Source: Dendrolimus kikuchii (taxonomy: Eukaryota > Arthropoda > Insecta > Lepidoptera > Lasiocampidae). Taken from it: DNA of 64,000 nt. Positions within the stretch are counted from its first letter, which is position 1. Every line of letters begins with the position of its first letter. The stretch lies in the NCBI GenBank assembly GCA_019925095.2, contig CM034407.1, positions 722,210 through 786,209 on the forward strand, written 5' to 3'. The notes beneath the pieces are model-generated. The model worked only from the letters and a program-made list of their open reading frames with translations. It searched no databases and was not told the origin of the DNA. Positions 30,778 through 41,285 of the stretch are shown here, one piece after another. The translations under genes and the position numbers were made by a program.

Positions 30778-31015
30778 CAGGTGGTAGGGCATTTGCCCGA
30801 CTGGATGGCTACCACCCCTCGTCTAAAGTGTGTCGCCATAACAACCTTGAGTTGTGTTCCGGCATTAGTGACCAGGTTCCAGTCTCCTTTGTTGCCGGAA
30901 CACAACACAAGGTTGTTATGGCGGCCACCTGGCTGTGGGTTGTTTAGTCGCCTCTTACGACAGGCCGCCGGGCCGCAGAAAATTGTATTCTTTCTCCTTT
31001 CCTGCGCGGATAAAA
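30778..31015. mobile_element. SINE-A rearranged as an inverted repeat
   Basis: 30778-30893 reads in sense from CAGGTGGTAGGGCATTTGCC to CAGGTTCCAGTCTCC; 30895-31015 then reads antisense from TGCCGGAACACAACAC back to the 5' end CCTGCGCGGATA. The antisense part has an internal deletion between CCACCTGG and GCCGCC. Two SINEs inserted into one another or a 5' inversion would explain this. Confidence 0.65.
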
Positions 31016-31017
31016 AG

Positions 31018-31924
31018 TAGAATAGAATAGAATATATTTATTGCGTAATGCATGTACAAAGATGTTACGGTTTTTAAAGTATCAATGCATTCGGCCCATA
31101 ATTGGGCGTGCAAAATTAAAATTACAATATTGATTTGTAAACTTATTTTTACAAAGAATGTATCAATACAATCAAAATTAAAAATAATAATCAATAAAAT
31201 CAATATCTACTATATCAATCAATAAAAAATAACATACAATATAATAATAATCTATCTATAAATAATCTAAATAATAAAATGTCTACTATTAAAGCATGTC
31301 AAAAATATATTTATGTCAGTTTATAGTGTTTCATCGTCCATAAACATGTTTATATTGTAATAGCATTTAGCGGTCAATAGTAAATTTAATTTTTTCTTAA
31401 ATAGTGTAGCGATATATCTATTTTTTATACCAATTATTAAGGAAAGAAACCGAGATATACAACTCCTACACCGAGATTATCAATGTATGAAACTAGCCAA
31501 CTTAGCTTAACCGCTAACCACCAGGGAGAGTATCCCATTGTCATAAAAAAAACCCTTTACAGCTACTACAAATTAAAATAATCTAAGAAAATGGAAAATA
31601 GGTATTCACTAAATAGTGTTTTAATATAACACGATCAGTTCAGTGGGTCAGTGGGGTTACCCGTTAAAAGCTCATCTTGTGAGTGTTGCCATATCCCTTA
31701 AGTGTTGTTAGTTCCACACGACTGAGCGAAAGATTTAAACAAGTACTATTTACATTATTTAAATTTAACTTCTAAACTCTGGAAACTGGAACTGAACAAG
31801 CTTTTAGTATTATATGATATGGAAGAAGGTTATCTAAATAATTGTATGTTTTAAATCCGTCCTAATTTGAAAAATATGTAACAGATTTCGGTTGTTTATT
31901 TTTTGAGTTTGATTTACAGTTTAA
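31018..31924. other. Non-coding interval with a LINE tail at its start
   Basis: 31018-31110 has (GAATA)n, TTTATTGCGTAATGCATGTA and a TCAATGCATTCGGCCCA block resembling an inverted LINE 3' tail like that at 47.9 kb. The remainder is AT-rich with nothing recognised. Confidence 0.35.
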
Positions 31925-32055
31925 ACTTACGTTTTAACGGTTTTAAAGCGGGTATATTATTTGATTGTTATAACGATTTTAACGAAGACAAAGATGTCAA
32001 CTGTCAATGAGTTAAATAAAATGATAATGTTTCATTTAGCCTACCGCTAAGTTAA
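31925..32055 (+). mobile_element. Foldback element remnant
   Basis: Carries ACGTTTTAACGGTTTTAA, AAGACAAAGATGTCAACTGT and TTTAGCCTACCGC, as in the 57.9-kb element, with an internal deletion. Confidence 0.55.
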
Positions 32056-32065
32056 GTTTTGATAT

Positions 32066-32560
32066 TGTTACGAGTGCGGGACTCGAATTAAAAATGCCGT
32101 TGGAATTACTATAGAATTTATTAGAACTATACAAACACGTATAACACAGGCACAAATATAACTGGACACAACCAGTACAAACGCAATGCGCGATTCAATA
32201 ACACGCGCAAAGTCCGTCGCTATATAAATTATCGAATGTTTAATTAAGCACGTCTTGTCTCATTCGTGGTATCGCTTTGACTGCCGATCTCTCCATTGGG
32301 CCATTGCTTTATAATGCACGGATGCAATATGTCTACCTGGCAAGCGTCGACGCATTTTCCCAGAAACCGTAATCCGCACACCTGCGAACGGCCATAAACG
32401 AGTACAATACACAATGGACTGTTTTTCTAATTACAAATTTTAAACACAAAGTAAACAAAAGAAGACAGTCATAAATAGTTTCAATGTTATTAGCTCAAAC
32501 GCCGCGGCAGGCAATACATGTGCTTTGTCTACAGGTATGCAGGTGGCCCAAATTGTAACA
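32066..32560 (-). mobile_element. Solo LTR, family LTR1 (495 bp)
   Basis: Ends TGTTACGAGTGCGGG and AAATTGTAACA. Flanks are ATAT and ATAG, possibly a target duplication with one substitution. Length is between the other two solo copies. Confidence 0.75.
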
Positions 32561-32625
32561 ATAGTTTAAGGATTAGAGTTAATTGTTAAATTATTGATTA
32601 TTTAAGGTTTTGTTGTATTTTTTAT

Positions 32626-32862
32626 TATTGCACGAGTTTAGCAGACAGGCAGACCACCCACTTGATGGAAAGCGGTTACCATCGCCTCTGGACATTTGCA
32701 ACACCAAAGGTGCTACAAATGCGCCGCTGCTCTATAAAGGGAGACTGGAGCCTGGCCACTAATGCCGGAACACAACTCAAGGTTGTTATGGCAGCATACC
32801 CTAGACCGGGGGTGGAAACCATCCACACCGGCAAATCCTACTACCACCTGGCTACGCGTGGA
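32626..32862 (-). mobile_element. SINE-A, 5'-truncated
   Basis: Complement of the SINE-A 3' two thirds. The 5' part from CAGCCAGGTGG upward is missing. Confidence 0.65.
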
Positions 32863-32892
32863 ATGTAATACTGTATTCATTGTTTATAATAT

Positions 32893-34269
32893 TGTTACGT
32901 ACTCACACGTACACTCCGGATTGAAAGTAAACACCAGTTTCTTCAACTAAATACTTTTATTGCCTAACACAGCCGTACGTGAGTGTTCTCTGTAGGGTTA
33001 CTCCTTCACCCACAATTACCCTTAAGACTATTATCGATATACCAAAAAGCCCCAAGACTAACACTATCACTATGTCGTAATATACCAAGAAAATATACCC
33101 ATTTCATACAAATCAAACAAATCCTATACAAACAGAGTGAGACAACAACACAATTAACGATCACGTGCTCAAACGCGATCTGCACTCTCATCGCGGACAC
33201 ATATGTGCTAATAGTGAGCTGAAAAGTTAACGACGCTTTGCCCCAACGATAAGATGTCTCACTCACAATACCGTCGCCGATATTGCGTAGACCACCTCCT
33301 GCTACTGCAGTGCTCACCTTCCGAATTTACCGCACGTAGCTCGTTTCTAGATCTCCTCTTAAACTACGCCAAATTCCTCCTCCACTAAACTGCTCACTAA
33401 ACTTTTCAATAAACTCACCACTAAACTCGTCACTGTCTTCAACTAAACTACCCGGTAGGCGCGTCTTACGCTACTTACATACCAGGAAGCATCTTCTGGA
33501 ACCTATGATTTCGATTTTTTTTATTTATTGGAGCTGGAACCAGCTGAACAGCCGCAGATGGCTGTTTCAGCGATACCGGACTTTGGGGGCTTCCCGACTC
33601 CGTGGGAGCGGAGGCGTTCAGCTTGGAAGCAGCGCGTTTGAGGAGGCACCTCCTGTGAGGTTCGACCTCGGCTCGACTGCTGCGGGGAATTGACTCTATA
33701 TTGAGATTTAGCCGTAAAAGGCTGAATGAGCTAAGCCAACAGGCTGAAGTGATTATTTGGGGACTAATTATCAACTCCGCGGAGCCGATCCTAGTCTATC
33801 ATTACTACCGCTTCGCAACGTGTTATAGCTGGAGGAGAAGAAGCGGCGGAAGAAACTCTCCAGCAACACGCCTAAACTAATCTTGTATGGCTACTTGTGT
33901 CTGTAGTGAGTGAGTGAGATTGGTGGGTCTTACTTTTGTGTAAGAGGCTCGAGCCGGGGGCTCTCCGGCGTCTGTTATGCCAGGCTCATGTTCTGAGCCT
34001 CGGGGGGTTCATGATCGCGAGGAGACGGATGATTTCATCGGGCTCGTCAATGACTAAGTATCTTCTTTTCATTATTCTTTTATTTACTGTATGTCCCTTT
34101 CTAAACATCTATCTATCTTTGTTTTCTTCTTGAACCTTCTATTCTACAATCATCTATCCCTTTCTAAAAGGTATCTGTCCTTGTCTTTTCCTTCCAGAAT
34201 CTTCTACCTTTTTCTAAAAGACTTGAGACCGGCTTACGCTGCCGCAAAGTTCTACCGTCGGTCGCCACA
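32893..34269 (-). mobile_element. Solo LTR, family LTR2, with nested retroposon (TSD ATAT)
   Basis: Ends TGTTACGTACTCACACG and GGTCGCCACA; ATAT on both sides (32889-32892, 34270-34273). A second copy without the insert is at 61.20-61.74 kb, which allows the insert (about 33515-34060) to be recognised. In sense (minus), a TATA-box region is expected near 33470, intact only in the 61-kb copy. Confidence 0.8.
33515..34060 (-). mobile_element. Retroposon nested in LTR2, same family as 29.36 kb
   Basis: Minus-strand sense: GATGAAATCATCCGTCTCC and AACAGACGCCGGAGAGCCCC through CCAGCTCC to an A-rich end. It splits the LTR2 sequence, which resumes at CTTCTTTTCATTATTC. Exact TSD not resolved. Confidence 0.65.
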
Positions 34270-34640
34270 ATATAAATAATTTCGCAAAGAGCTATAAATC
34301 TAAGGGAAAGCAGTAATATATTGCTTGACTTACGAAATAGCAAAAACAGTATTGATAATGTCAAGTTGTGAACAAATTATTTAGGCCTATGCTAATAAGG
34401 GTTTTGTGGAAATGCTGCACTGGGATAGAAGGGCTTTGGACTTCGACAACTTGTTTAGGGGCTCGGCGAAATTAAAAAATAAAATTGTCGAGTAATAAAA
34501 CTTTGTGCCTAATGACAATAAATAGTCTATTCTCAAAAAAAAATGCAATTAAATACAAAAAACAAACTAGTTACAAATAAATTCTCCGTGCAGGAACGGA
34601 AAAAGAAAAAACAAAAAAAAACAAATTTCATTTATGTACA

Positions 34641-34975
34641 CTAGCGGCCCCGGCAGACGTTGTCCTGCTCTGAAAACATAAAAATCTAGGACCCGATCCC
34701 AGCGCCACCTACCGGTTCTAATTGCGAATCTAAACCGTCCGGACATCCACTCAAACACACAACAACAAAATCACCAAAATCGCTCCAGGTGATTAGGAGG
34801 ATTTTAGAACCCGATCTCAGCGCCACCTACCGGTTTCAATGGGATAAAATGTATCCTATATCCGTCTCCTGGTTCTAAGCTACGTCCCCACCAATTTTCA
34901 GCCAAATCGGTAAAGCAGTTCTTGAGTTATAAATAGTGTAACTAGCACGACTTTCTTTTATATATACATATATAA
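34641..34975 (-). mobile_element. Helitron-like element, CTAG terminus
   Basis: Minus-strand end CAACGTCTGCCGGGGCCGCTAG followed by T fits a Helitron terminus. The body has the GGTAGGTGGCGCTG motif twice (34.70 and 34.82 kb), plus GTAACTAGCACG near the start. Confidence 0.5.
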
Positions 34976-35044
34976 TATTGTCAAATGTTTTTTAATGCTA
35001 TATATTACATATAATCGAATACAATGCAAGAAAACTTAACTTAT

Positions 35045-35130
35045 TCTTTATTCTACTCATAGTCCCTCAAGACTATAAGTAGAATACTGAGCCCAGATCA
35101 CCGTCTTCTATGGGTAAGGTGCCCAGAAGG
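35045..35130. repeat. Near-palindromic repeat, inverted copy of 15.99 kb
   Basis: CTACTCATAGTCC...GACTATAAGTAG and GATCACCGTCTTCTATGGGT. The sequence beyond, CCCAGAAGGCTGGCTACG, resembles the end of the RLE-LINE. Confidence 0.45.
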
Positions 35131-35459
35131 CTGGCTACGTTTCGCTCGTTATATTGTCATATAACCTATTACGTGTAATGTACATATAGTTATAGGCGGG
35201 AAGAAAAAACCAATTTTAATGTTTAACAATTTGCCAAACTCCAACAAGATTTCCCAAATTTATTATTGTTAAGTCCCCAAGGAAGATACCCGATTGGTTT
35301 ACGTGATACGGGTATTTTGATCAATATTAAAATTAGGCCAAGAGTACATCAATTCACATACAACGATGGTTTCCACAGAATTATTTTTCCAATGCAATGA
35401 ATATTTATGGTTTTTGCTATTTGGTGCATTAACATCTGCTATAGAACTAAAAAAGTTTT
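35131..35459. other. Non-coding interval, nothing recognised
   Basis: AT-rich, with no open frame or second copy in the window. Confidence 0.35.
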
Positions 35460-35625
35460 TATTCAAAATAAGTTCCACTGGAGAACACTTTGAAGGTCAT
35501 ACATATATAGATTAAACTTTAATTTTACTTCCTAGTCTATGTACACCGCTTCGAAACGTGTTATTGCTGTTAAAGAAGAGAAGCGACAAGAAACTCCCCA
35601 GCAACACGTCTAGCTAAAAATTGTT
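35460..35625 (-). repeat. LINE 3' end (family Z), inverted
   Basis: Reverse complement of 4.43-4.60 kb, from GACGTGTTGCTGGGGAGTTT to CACTGGAG-side motif and AATAAAA. Confidence 0.55.
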
Positions 35626-35730
35626 TTTCTTTATATTTCTTATTCTATTTATATCTCAAGTTATTTTTTTTATAAGTTTTATACAGAAGTATGTTACAGA
35701 ATTAATTAAAATATTGATATATGTAAATAT

Positions 35731-36844
35731 TGTTGCGGACAGAATCACCCACGCCGTGCTTACCGCGGATATGTAGCTCGCGACGTTAGCTGCTAAGCGT
35801 CTGCATTTTTGTAGTACCTTAGTAAGCACGGGGCGAGCCTCTGGCAACAAGACCTATCTCCGCTCGAGGCTGACCTACGCAGCTCCGGCGTGGTATACGC
35901 TGTGTTCGGTTACCAAAAAGAAGCTGCTGCAGAGCCAGCAGAACATCGCCTTGCGGATGTGCACGGGCGCGGGTCGGTTCGTAAGGAACGACGTCATCGC
36001 CCGCGACTTGAGCATTCCCAGTGTCGAGGAATTTGTGGCGATGTCGGCGCGTCGAATGTTCGACCGCGCCGACAACGGCCGCCACACACACACACACCTC
36101 CACGGGATTGCTCCCCTGCATGCGCGACCACCTGATCACGAGTCACAAAGATGGCCACCGACCGTGACCTCATTCGCCGGGCTCAGGGCGATGTTTGAGA
36201 GGTTGCGATAATCTTCGGCAAGCCGCTGAAAGGCCACCAGACGCCGCAGATGGCCACCTAAAGCCCGAGATGGCCATCGAAAGCCGCCGATTGGCCGACG
36301 CGAGCCAGCCGACACCCCCCTTATGTGTCTGGCGGCTCCCGTACCCCGTTACCGGGGGGTAGTTGCCCTCCGCGAATAGACCGGGGCAAAGAGCTACAGC
36401 TCGAGGCCCCTTTACCGGCTCTGCCACATCAAGGCAGAGACGATTACCTTCTTAGGAAGCCTCCGGCAGATCTCAGTCGGTCAAATAAAGTTTCCGAACC
36501 GAACAAGTAATACACACAAGGAAGACTAAGAAGACCAGGAAGATCAAGGAGCATTCGGGAGACTCTACAGCCAACGGACTCTCAGCGTGTCGACGTGAAT
36601 ATTGTGAATCACCAGTGATTGTGATTAGTGCCACTAGTATTGATCGGTGTAATGGATACAGTGCTATCTACATTCTGTGTAACGTCCGGGGCTAGTGCTC
36701 AGTTGTGTCGGTTAACCTCGAACGTGCCGTTTGATACAGTTGAGCTGATCCCAACTGTTGCTGTTGTGGCGCCTATAAATAAATTCAGTCAACTTGCTAA
36801 TGGGTGTTTCATTTACGGTGACCCCTGCGCCCGCACGCCCAACA
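35731..36844 (+). mobile_element. LTR3, solo LTR with nested jockey fragment (TSD AATAT)
   Basis: Ends TGTTGCGGACAGAATC and GCACGCCCAACA, so TG...CA. AATAT lies on both sides (35726-35730, 36845-36849), a 5-bp duplication. AATAAA (near 36778) gives plus orientation. The middle is a jockey-like remnant. An 88-aa frame at 36628-36894 overlaps the LTR and is not considered a gene. Confidence 0.75.
35820..36515 (+). mobile_element. Jockey-like LINE C-terminus and 3' UTR
   Basis: Reading with one frame break gives LRSRLTYAAPAWYTLCSVTK, then SQQNIALRMCTGAGRFVRND, then ARDLSIPSVEEFVAMSARRM and FDRADNG. The RFVRN-x-x-I-x-RDL-x-(I/V)P-x-(V/L)EE pattern is the standard end of jockey-clade RT proteins. 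A GC-rich 3' UTR follows and ends with AATAAAG near 36485. The RT core is missing. Confidence 0.7.
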
Positions 36845-36849
36845 AATAT

Positions 36850-38065
36850 ATTGATTATAACTTATTACTTATATTTAATGCTCCGTGGAGCTAAGTTAGA
36901 CAAACAATTCAAATAAAAGATACACTTCTCGCCTTTTCTTCGGCAAGCTTATTTAACAAATCATCCATAGCTGAAGACGATTTCAGTTTTTCTAGATTTT
37001 CTGCCTCTATAGACATAAATGACAAATCTGATAGCCGTTTCTGTTGGCCTAGCAGTTATTCTCAAAAATGTTATTAATCTATAAAAGATTGTAGATATCG
37101 TCGTCGTCGTCAGCCATTCGTAGTCCACTGATGGACGTAGGCCTCCCCAAGACGGCGCCACTCCTTGTCATTTGATTGTGGATAACATTTTAGGAATTTT
37201 TGCTTACACACGGCCCTGTAGCCTGGGGACCCGGTATCATTGATACGGCCGATACGGCGGTAGCTACGCTCCTGGATATACATATCTAACCGAATATACT
37301 CTAAATTATAGCATTTGTATATTACTTTATGCTAATTTGTACATCATTGTATACTTACTATATATACATGTTGCATGTTTCTAGTGGGCTTTCCGCGTCA
37401 TATCTTAAACTATATACCTAGGGAGCGCATATGCATTGGAGACAAGAAGGTGGTCCAACGTCTAATGGAAAGCCAATAATCTCCCTCCTAAACCATCCAT
37501 CATCACTAACACCAACTGAAAATTTTTCAACAACAAATCCCAGTCAATATTGTCACAACAATTAAACAATAAATTATAACACCACACAAAGTCACAAACA
37601 CACAACAAGCAAGAGGGACGCAGCAAGCATAATCTTCTAAAGTGATATCATTAGATTTTTGAAAAATCAATTACTCTAGTCAGGAAACGAATCGGCTGAT
37701 TTTGGAAAAAAGTCACTTTCTGTATTATTACACTAGTAGCTTTTATGGATCAATTTCTGTGAAGGAATATCAAACGGTAAACTAAGGGAAATACCCCTAC
37801 TATCCATCTCTATTCCATGCTAAAGACTGGTAACGCGTTGGCTGCGCTCCTGGGGCTCAATTCTGCTATGTCAATATCTTGACGTTTCGAAGATATTCAA
37901 AGCACGATTCTATTGTGACATTGTCAAAAATTAGTATCCACAAGATCTCGATATTGTCGCAGCGGAAATGAATATTGAAAAGCAGCCAATTTTAAACATT
38001 TATTTCGCTTACAAATATTTATAAAGATAGAGCGGTATGTCACGGCCACGCCGTTAGCATTAAAA
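36850..38065. other. Non-coding interval with one RTE/SINE-like tail
   Basis: 37090-37165 on the minus strand has GGGGAGGCCTACGTCCATC, AGTGGACTACGAATGGCTGA then (CGA)n, resembling the common 3' end of RTE-related SINEs. The rest shows nothing recognisable. A tract at 37800-37950 repeats nothing else in the window. Confidence 0.4.
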
Positions 38066-38495
38066 CATACATACATACATACATAACTTCACGCCAGTTC
38101 TTTTGCGGGGTAGGCATGAACAACAGAGCGCCGTTCAGGCTTATTCTTACACACCTCACTTGCTTCTTTGACATTCATAGCTCTTGTCATGCACGCTCGT
38201 CTGTTCTTAAGGCTCCTGACATCACCTTTTGCTAGTATACGATCAATTTGATCATGGAAGGTGTGTCGTGGCCTTCCACGACTTCTGCATCCATCCACTT
38301 TTGCATTGTATATCTGTTTAGTCATTCTTTCATCATGCATTCTTTCCACATGCCCGAACCACCGGAGCATTCCTTTCCTTACTTTCACCCCGACACTCTC
38401 TTTCAGATTTTGCGCAGTGCTCGCATCTCGGCCGCGTTTACTCTACTTTCATGCTCTCTCTTCCATACCCAACTCTCGCTTCCATACGTGAGCTT
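38066..38495 (-). mobile_element. RTE-B fragment with internal deletion
   Basis: (CATA)n at left; the complement encodes LTYGSESWVWKREHESRVNA, joined at ALRKI directly to ESVGVKVRKGMLRWF, so about 35 residues are missing. TAGCATTAAAA lies at 38055-38065 and at 38508-38518, a target duplication with about 12 extra bases at the 5' junction. Confidence 0.75.
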
Positions 38496-38640
38496 TGTAT
38501 ATTTGTATAGCATTAAAAGAATACCAAAATTAGGCAAACCTACCATTGAGGAGCTAGTGTCCGGTGATTTTGATGAGATAGTACTAGCAGAATTGGGCAC
38601 CTGGTGTTGCAAACGTCTGATGGAGACGGTTACCACTTTG

Positions 38641-39130
38641 GGACCATCCGCAAATGACGTCACACGAATTTCATGATATTTCGACCCATTATTTCATTGT
38701 GACATCACAAATTTTGCAATTTTAAATCAAGAAATTATTAAATTAAAACAGCAGTTCCGTAATTAGTTTTATTTCCATTTAAATTATTTTTTAATAATTT
38801 ACACACTATATTCATACAGGTAGAGTTGGAAATACTTAGTAGTTTTTCTGTCTTAAAGCCAAAAGTAAGTCTAAGAGCCACTTGTATAACGATCGCCTTT
38901 AAATAAAATTAGTTAATCACATTAAACTGCCTAAATACGTTTTACACAAAACGTATTGACAGTTATTTAAACATATTTAGCGGAAAATTTTACGTTGTGC
39001 AAGACGCTAATTGTATTTAAGGGTGTTAAATACGTTTTGTGTTTCTTGAATAGATTTAAGCAACCTTGTGCAAGCGGCTCTTAATATATTCGATTTTTAA
39101 ATGTGATATCACGAATTTTAGGACGCCCCC
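38641..39130. mobile_element. MITE-like element, relative of 21.95-22.15 kb
   Basis: Left side GGGACCATCCGCAAATGACG; GAAATTATTAAATTAAAACA and GCAGTTCCGTAATTAG near 38.73 kb; and TTTTAAATGTGATATCACGA near 39.10 kb. Interior 38.80-39.08 kb is absent from the 22-kb relative. Exact right end unresolved. Confidence 0.45.
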
Positions 39131-39409
39131 CATTTGATTACTAGCTAAATATGTGCTTTGTTACAATCAAGTAGTACATCGAGGAATTTAGATAGGTGAC
39201 ATGTAAAAGACCTAATTGATGTCTATTTGTACGTCCATTTACTTCACAAAGCGTCTGTTCGAGAGGGAAGGTAGGGCAAACACGTTGAGAGGCCTGCGAG
39301 TGACGTGTAGTGGCCCTAAATAACGCACAACTACCCGCATTACTATATTAATAATGGAGCACGGAACATCTACTATACTTACGTAGCTTACAACTCTAAT
39401 TTTTTTTAT
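39131..39409. other. Non-coding interval, nothing recognised
   Basis: No open frame of interest or second copy. Confidence 0.3.
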
Positions 39410-39717
39410 TTTTATTGCAGTAGTTCAGCAGACAGGCAGACGGCCCACTTGATGGAAAGCGGTTACCATCGCCTATGGACATTTGTAACACCAAAGGTGC
39501 TACAAATGCGCTGCTGCTCTCTTAAGGGAGACTGGAAACTGGTCACTAATGCCGGAACACAACTCAAGGTTGTTATGGTGACATACTTTAAACCAGGGGT
39601 GGTAGCCATACCAGTCGGGCAAATGCCCTACCACCTGGCTGTGGGTTGTTTTGTCGCCTCTTACGACAGGCCGCCCGGCCGCAGGAAATTGTATTCTTTC
39701 TCCGTTCCTGCACAGAT
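39410..39717 (-). mobile_element. SINE-A, full length
   Basis: T-run and TTGCAGTAGTTCAGCAGACA at the left (3') side to TTCCTGCACAGATA at the right (5') side. Only scattered substitutions. Confidence 0.75.
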
Positions 39718-39824
39718 AAAATAATATGCGCTTTATGGTAACATTTGTTTAAATACAATTTTGAAAAGAGAATAATAAATTCACTTTTCGAAATTGTATT
39801 TAAACAATAGTACAAAGTACAATA

Positions 39825-39965
39825 GCGGGCTTGGCAGACGTTGTCCTGTTTTCCAAAAAAGATTTAGAACTGTTCTAATAAAATAATATCTCAGATAGGA
39901 GGAATATGTTATATTAATTACAGTTATTGCAAGTTTAAAATTTTGCCTACAGGTTACGCCATCTA
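39825..39965 (-). mobile_element. Helitron-like remnant
   Basis: TAGCGGGCTTGGCAGACGTTGTCCTG resembles the terminus at 34.64 kb; the body has decayed and lacks the GGTGGCGCTG motif. Confidence 0.35.
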
Positions 39966-40754
39966 TAGGAAATTAAGCCAACGACTATTCTTTTTTCGAA
40001 TGAATAAGTATAAGCAAAATTAATAAATAAATATTGTATTATAATTAATACTTCACTGTTTTAATTTAATTTTAATTGAAACTGAGCAATAGCGTATATT
40101 TATATATACAATCTTATACTTACGATGATATAAAATTCATGTAATCAACGCCATCTAATAGACAATACTAAAATCAGTATAAGTTTTGGAATTGCTTTAG
40201 TTTGAGTTAAAAGTACTAGATGGCGCTTAATAACTAATGACCTAAATAAGTTTCTAATTAGGTTTATTTTTACAAAGCCTACTTTAGATACCACCATTTC
40301 AATAAAGTTTTCAATTTTACTTTGGCTAAACGAGAAATCAGTCATGCTAAAGAGGATCAATGTAGATATTTCCTGACTTTTTCTATTATCAACAAATTGT
40401 AATTAATTGTAAGTCTGTGACCCTTAGATGAGTAACATACATATTCTATGTTGCGGCCGCATTGGTAAGGCGGAGCAATATTTATGTTAAAGCAGACTGT
40501 ACTTTTGCCACATGTTTAGTAGAACTTTAAGTTTGTTCAGAAAGGACGTTTTTCGCGCGCATCGCCATGTTAATAATATCAGCACCTTGTATATTTTTTT
40601 TAAATGGAACGGGCATTGCTTTTTGTCAAATCAAAATCTTAGAACATCCTACACGCACATGTGACTCAAAAGCTATTTCTGAACAAGATCTCTGGAGTTT
40701 CTTTACCAATATCACCTTAAAACTGATTGAAACATATTGAATATAATAATAATA
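39966..40754. other. Non-coding interval
   Basis: CGCCATCTAATAG at 40.15 kb and CTAGATGGCGC at 40.21 kb form a loose inverted pair. Otherwise no gene or repeat recognised. Confidence 0.35.
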
Positions 40755-40895
40755 ATATAATAACAGCCCATGAAGGTCCCGCTTCTGGGTTCGGGCCTTC
40801 TCATTTTTAGAAGGAACGAATAGTTGCCCGTTTACGCTTGTCCGAGGCGATTTGATGATTCGATTTCATCACGATGTTTTACTGTGTGCGCGTTG
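40755..40895 (-). mobile_element. SINE-T, 3' part, diverged
   Basis: AACAGCCCATGAAGGTCCCG and TTTCATCACGATGTTTTACT match the SINE-T body in reverse. Confidence 0.5.
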
Positions 40896-40924
40896 TACAA
40901 AACTGCCTAAGAGTTGCTTGCTTT

Positions 40925-41285
40925 TTAACCGACTCAAAAAGGAAGTTCTCAATTTACCTGTTTTTTTGTGTTTGTTAGGCGATTTCTATGTCAATTGTCG
41001 ACCGATTTTAATTTTTTTTAATCAATAGACCTTACTCTTAAGTTGGTTCCTTTGTCACCAAGTCAGAAAGTGGTGAGCGGATCCCAAGAAAATTGAGAGC
41101 AACCTTTATTAAAGAGCGTCTACACTCATCGAACGACAGTTGCATACGCGTGTGACTAGTACAATTTCTACAGGCGTTCATAACATTATTTCTAAATCTA
41201 TTCAAATATTTGCGCAAGTAAAAAGCAAAAAATATATTTTTTAACACAAATAAAATCGACTTCAATCAAAAATAAGTATTTTCTA
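40925..41285. mobile_element. Relative of the ACCGACTTC element
   Basis: AACCGACTCAAAAAGGAAGTTCTCAA at left and AAATCGACTTCAATC at right give degenerate inverted ends. The interior GTCACCAAGTCAGAAAGTGG block is shared with 61.9 kb. Confidence 0.5.

Noticed and set aside
36628..36894. 88-residue plus-strand frame with hydrophobic start
   Set aside because: It crosses the end and target duplication of LTR3, so it cannot be an independent gene.
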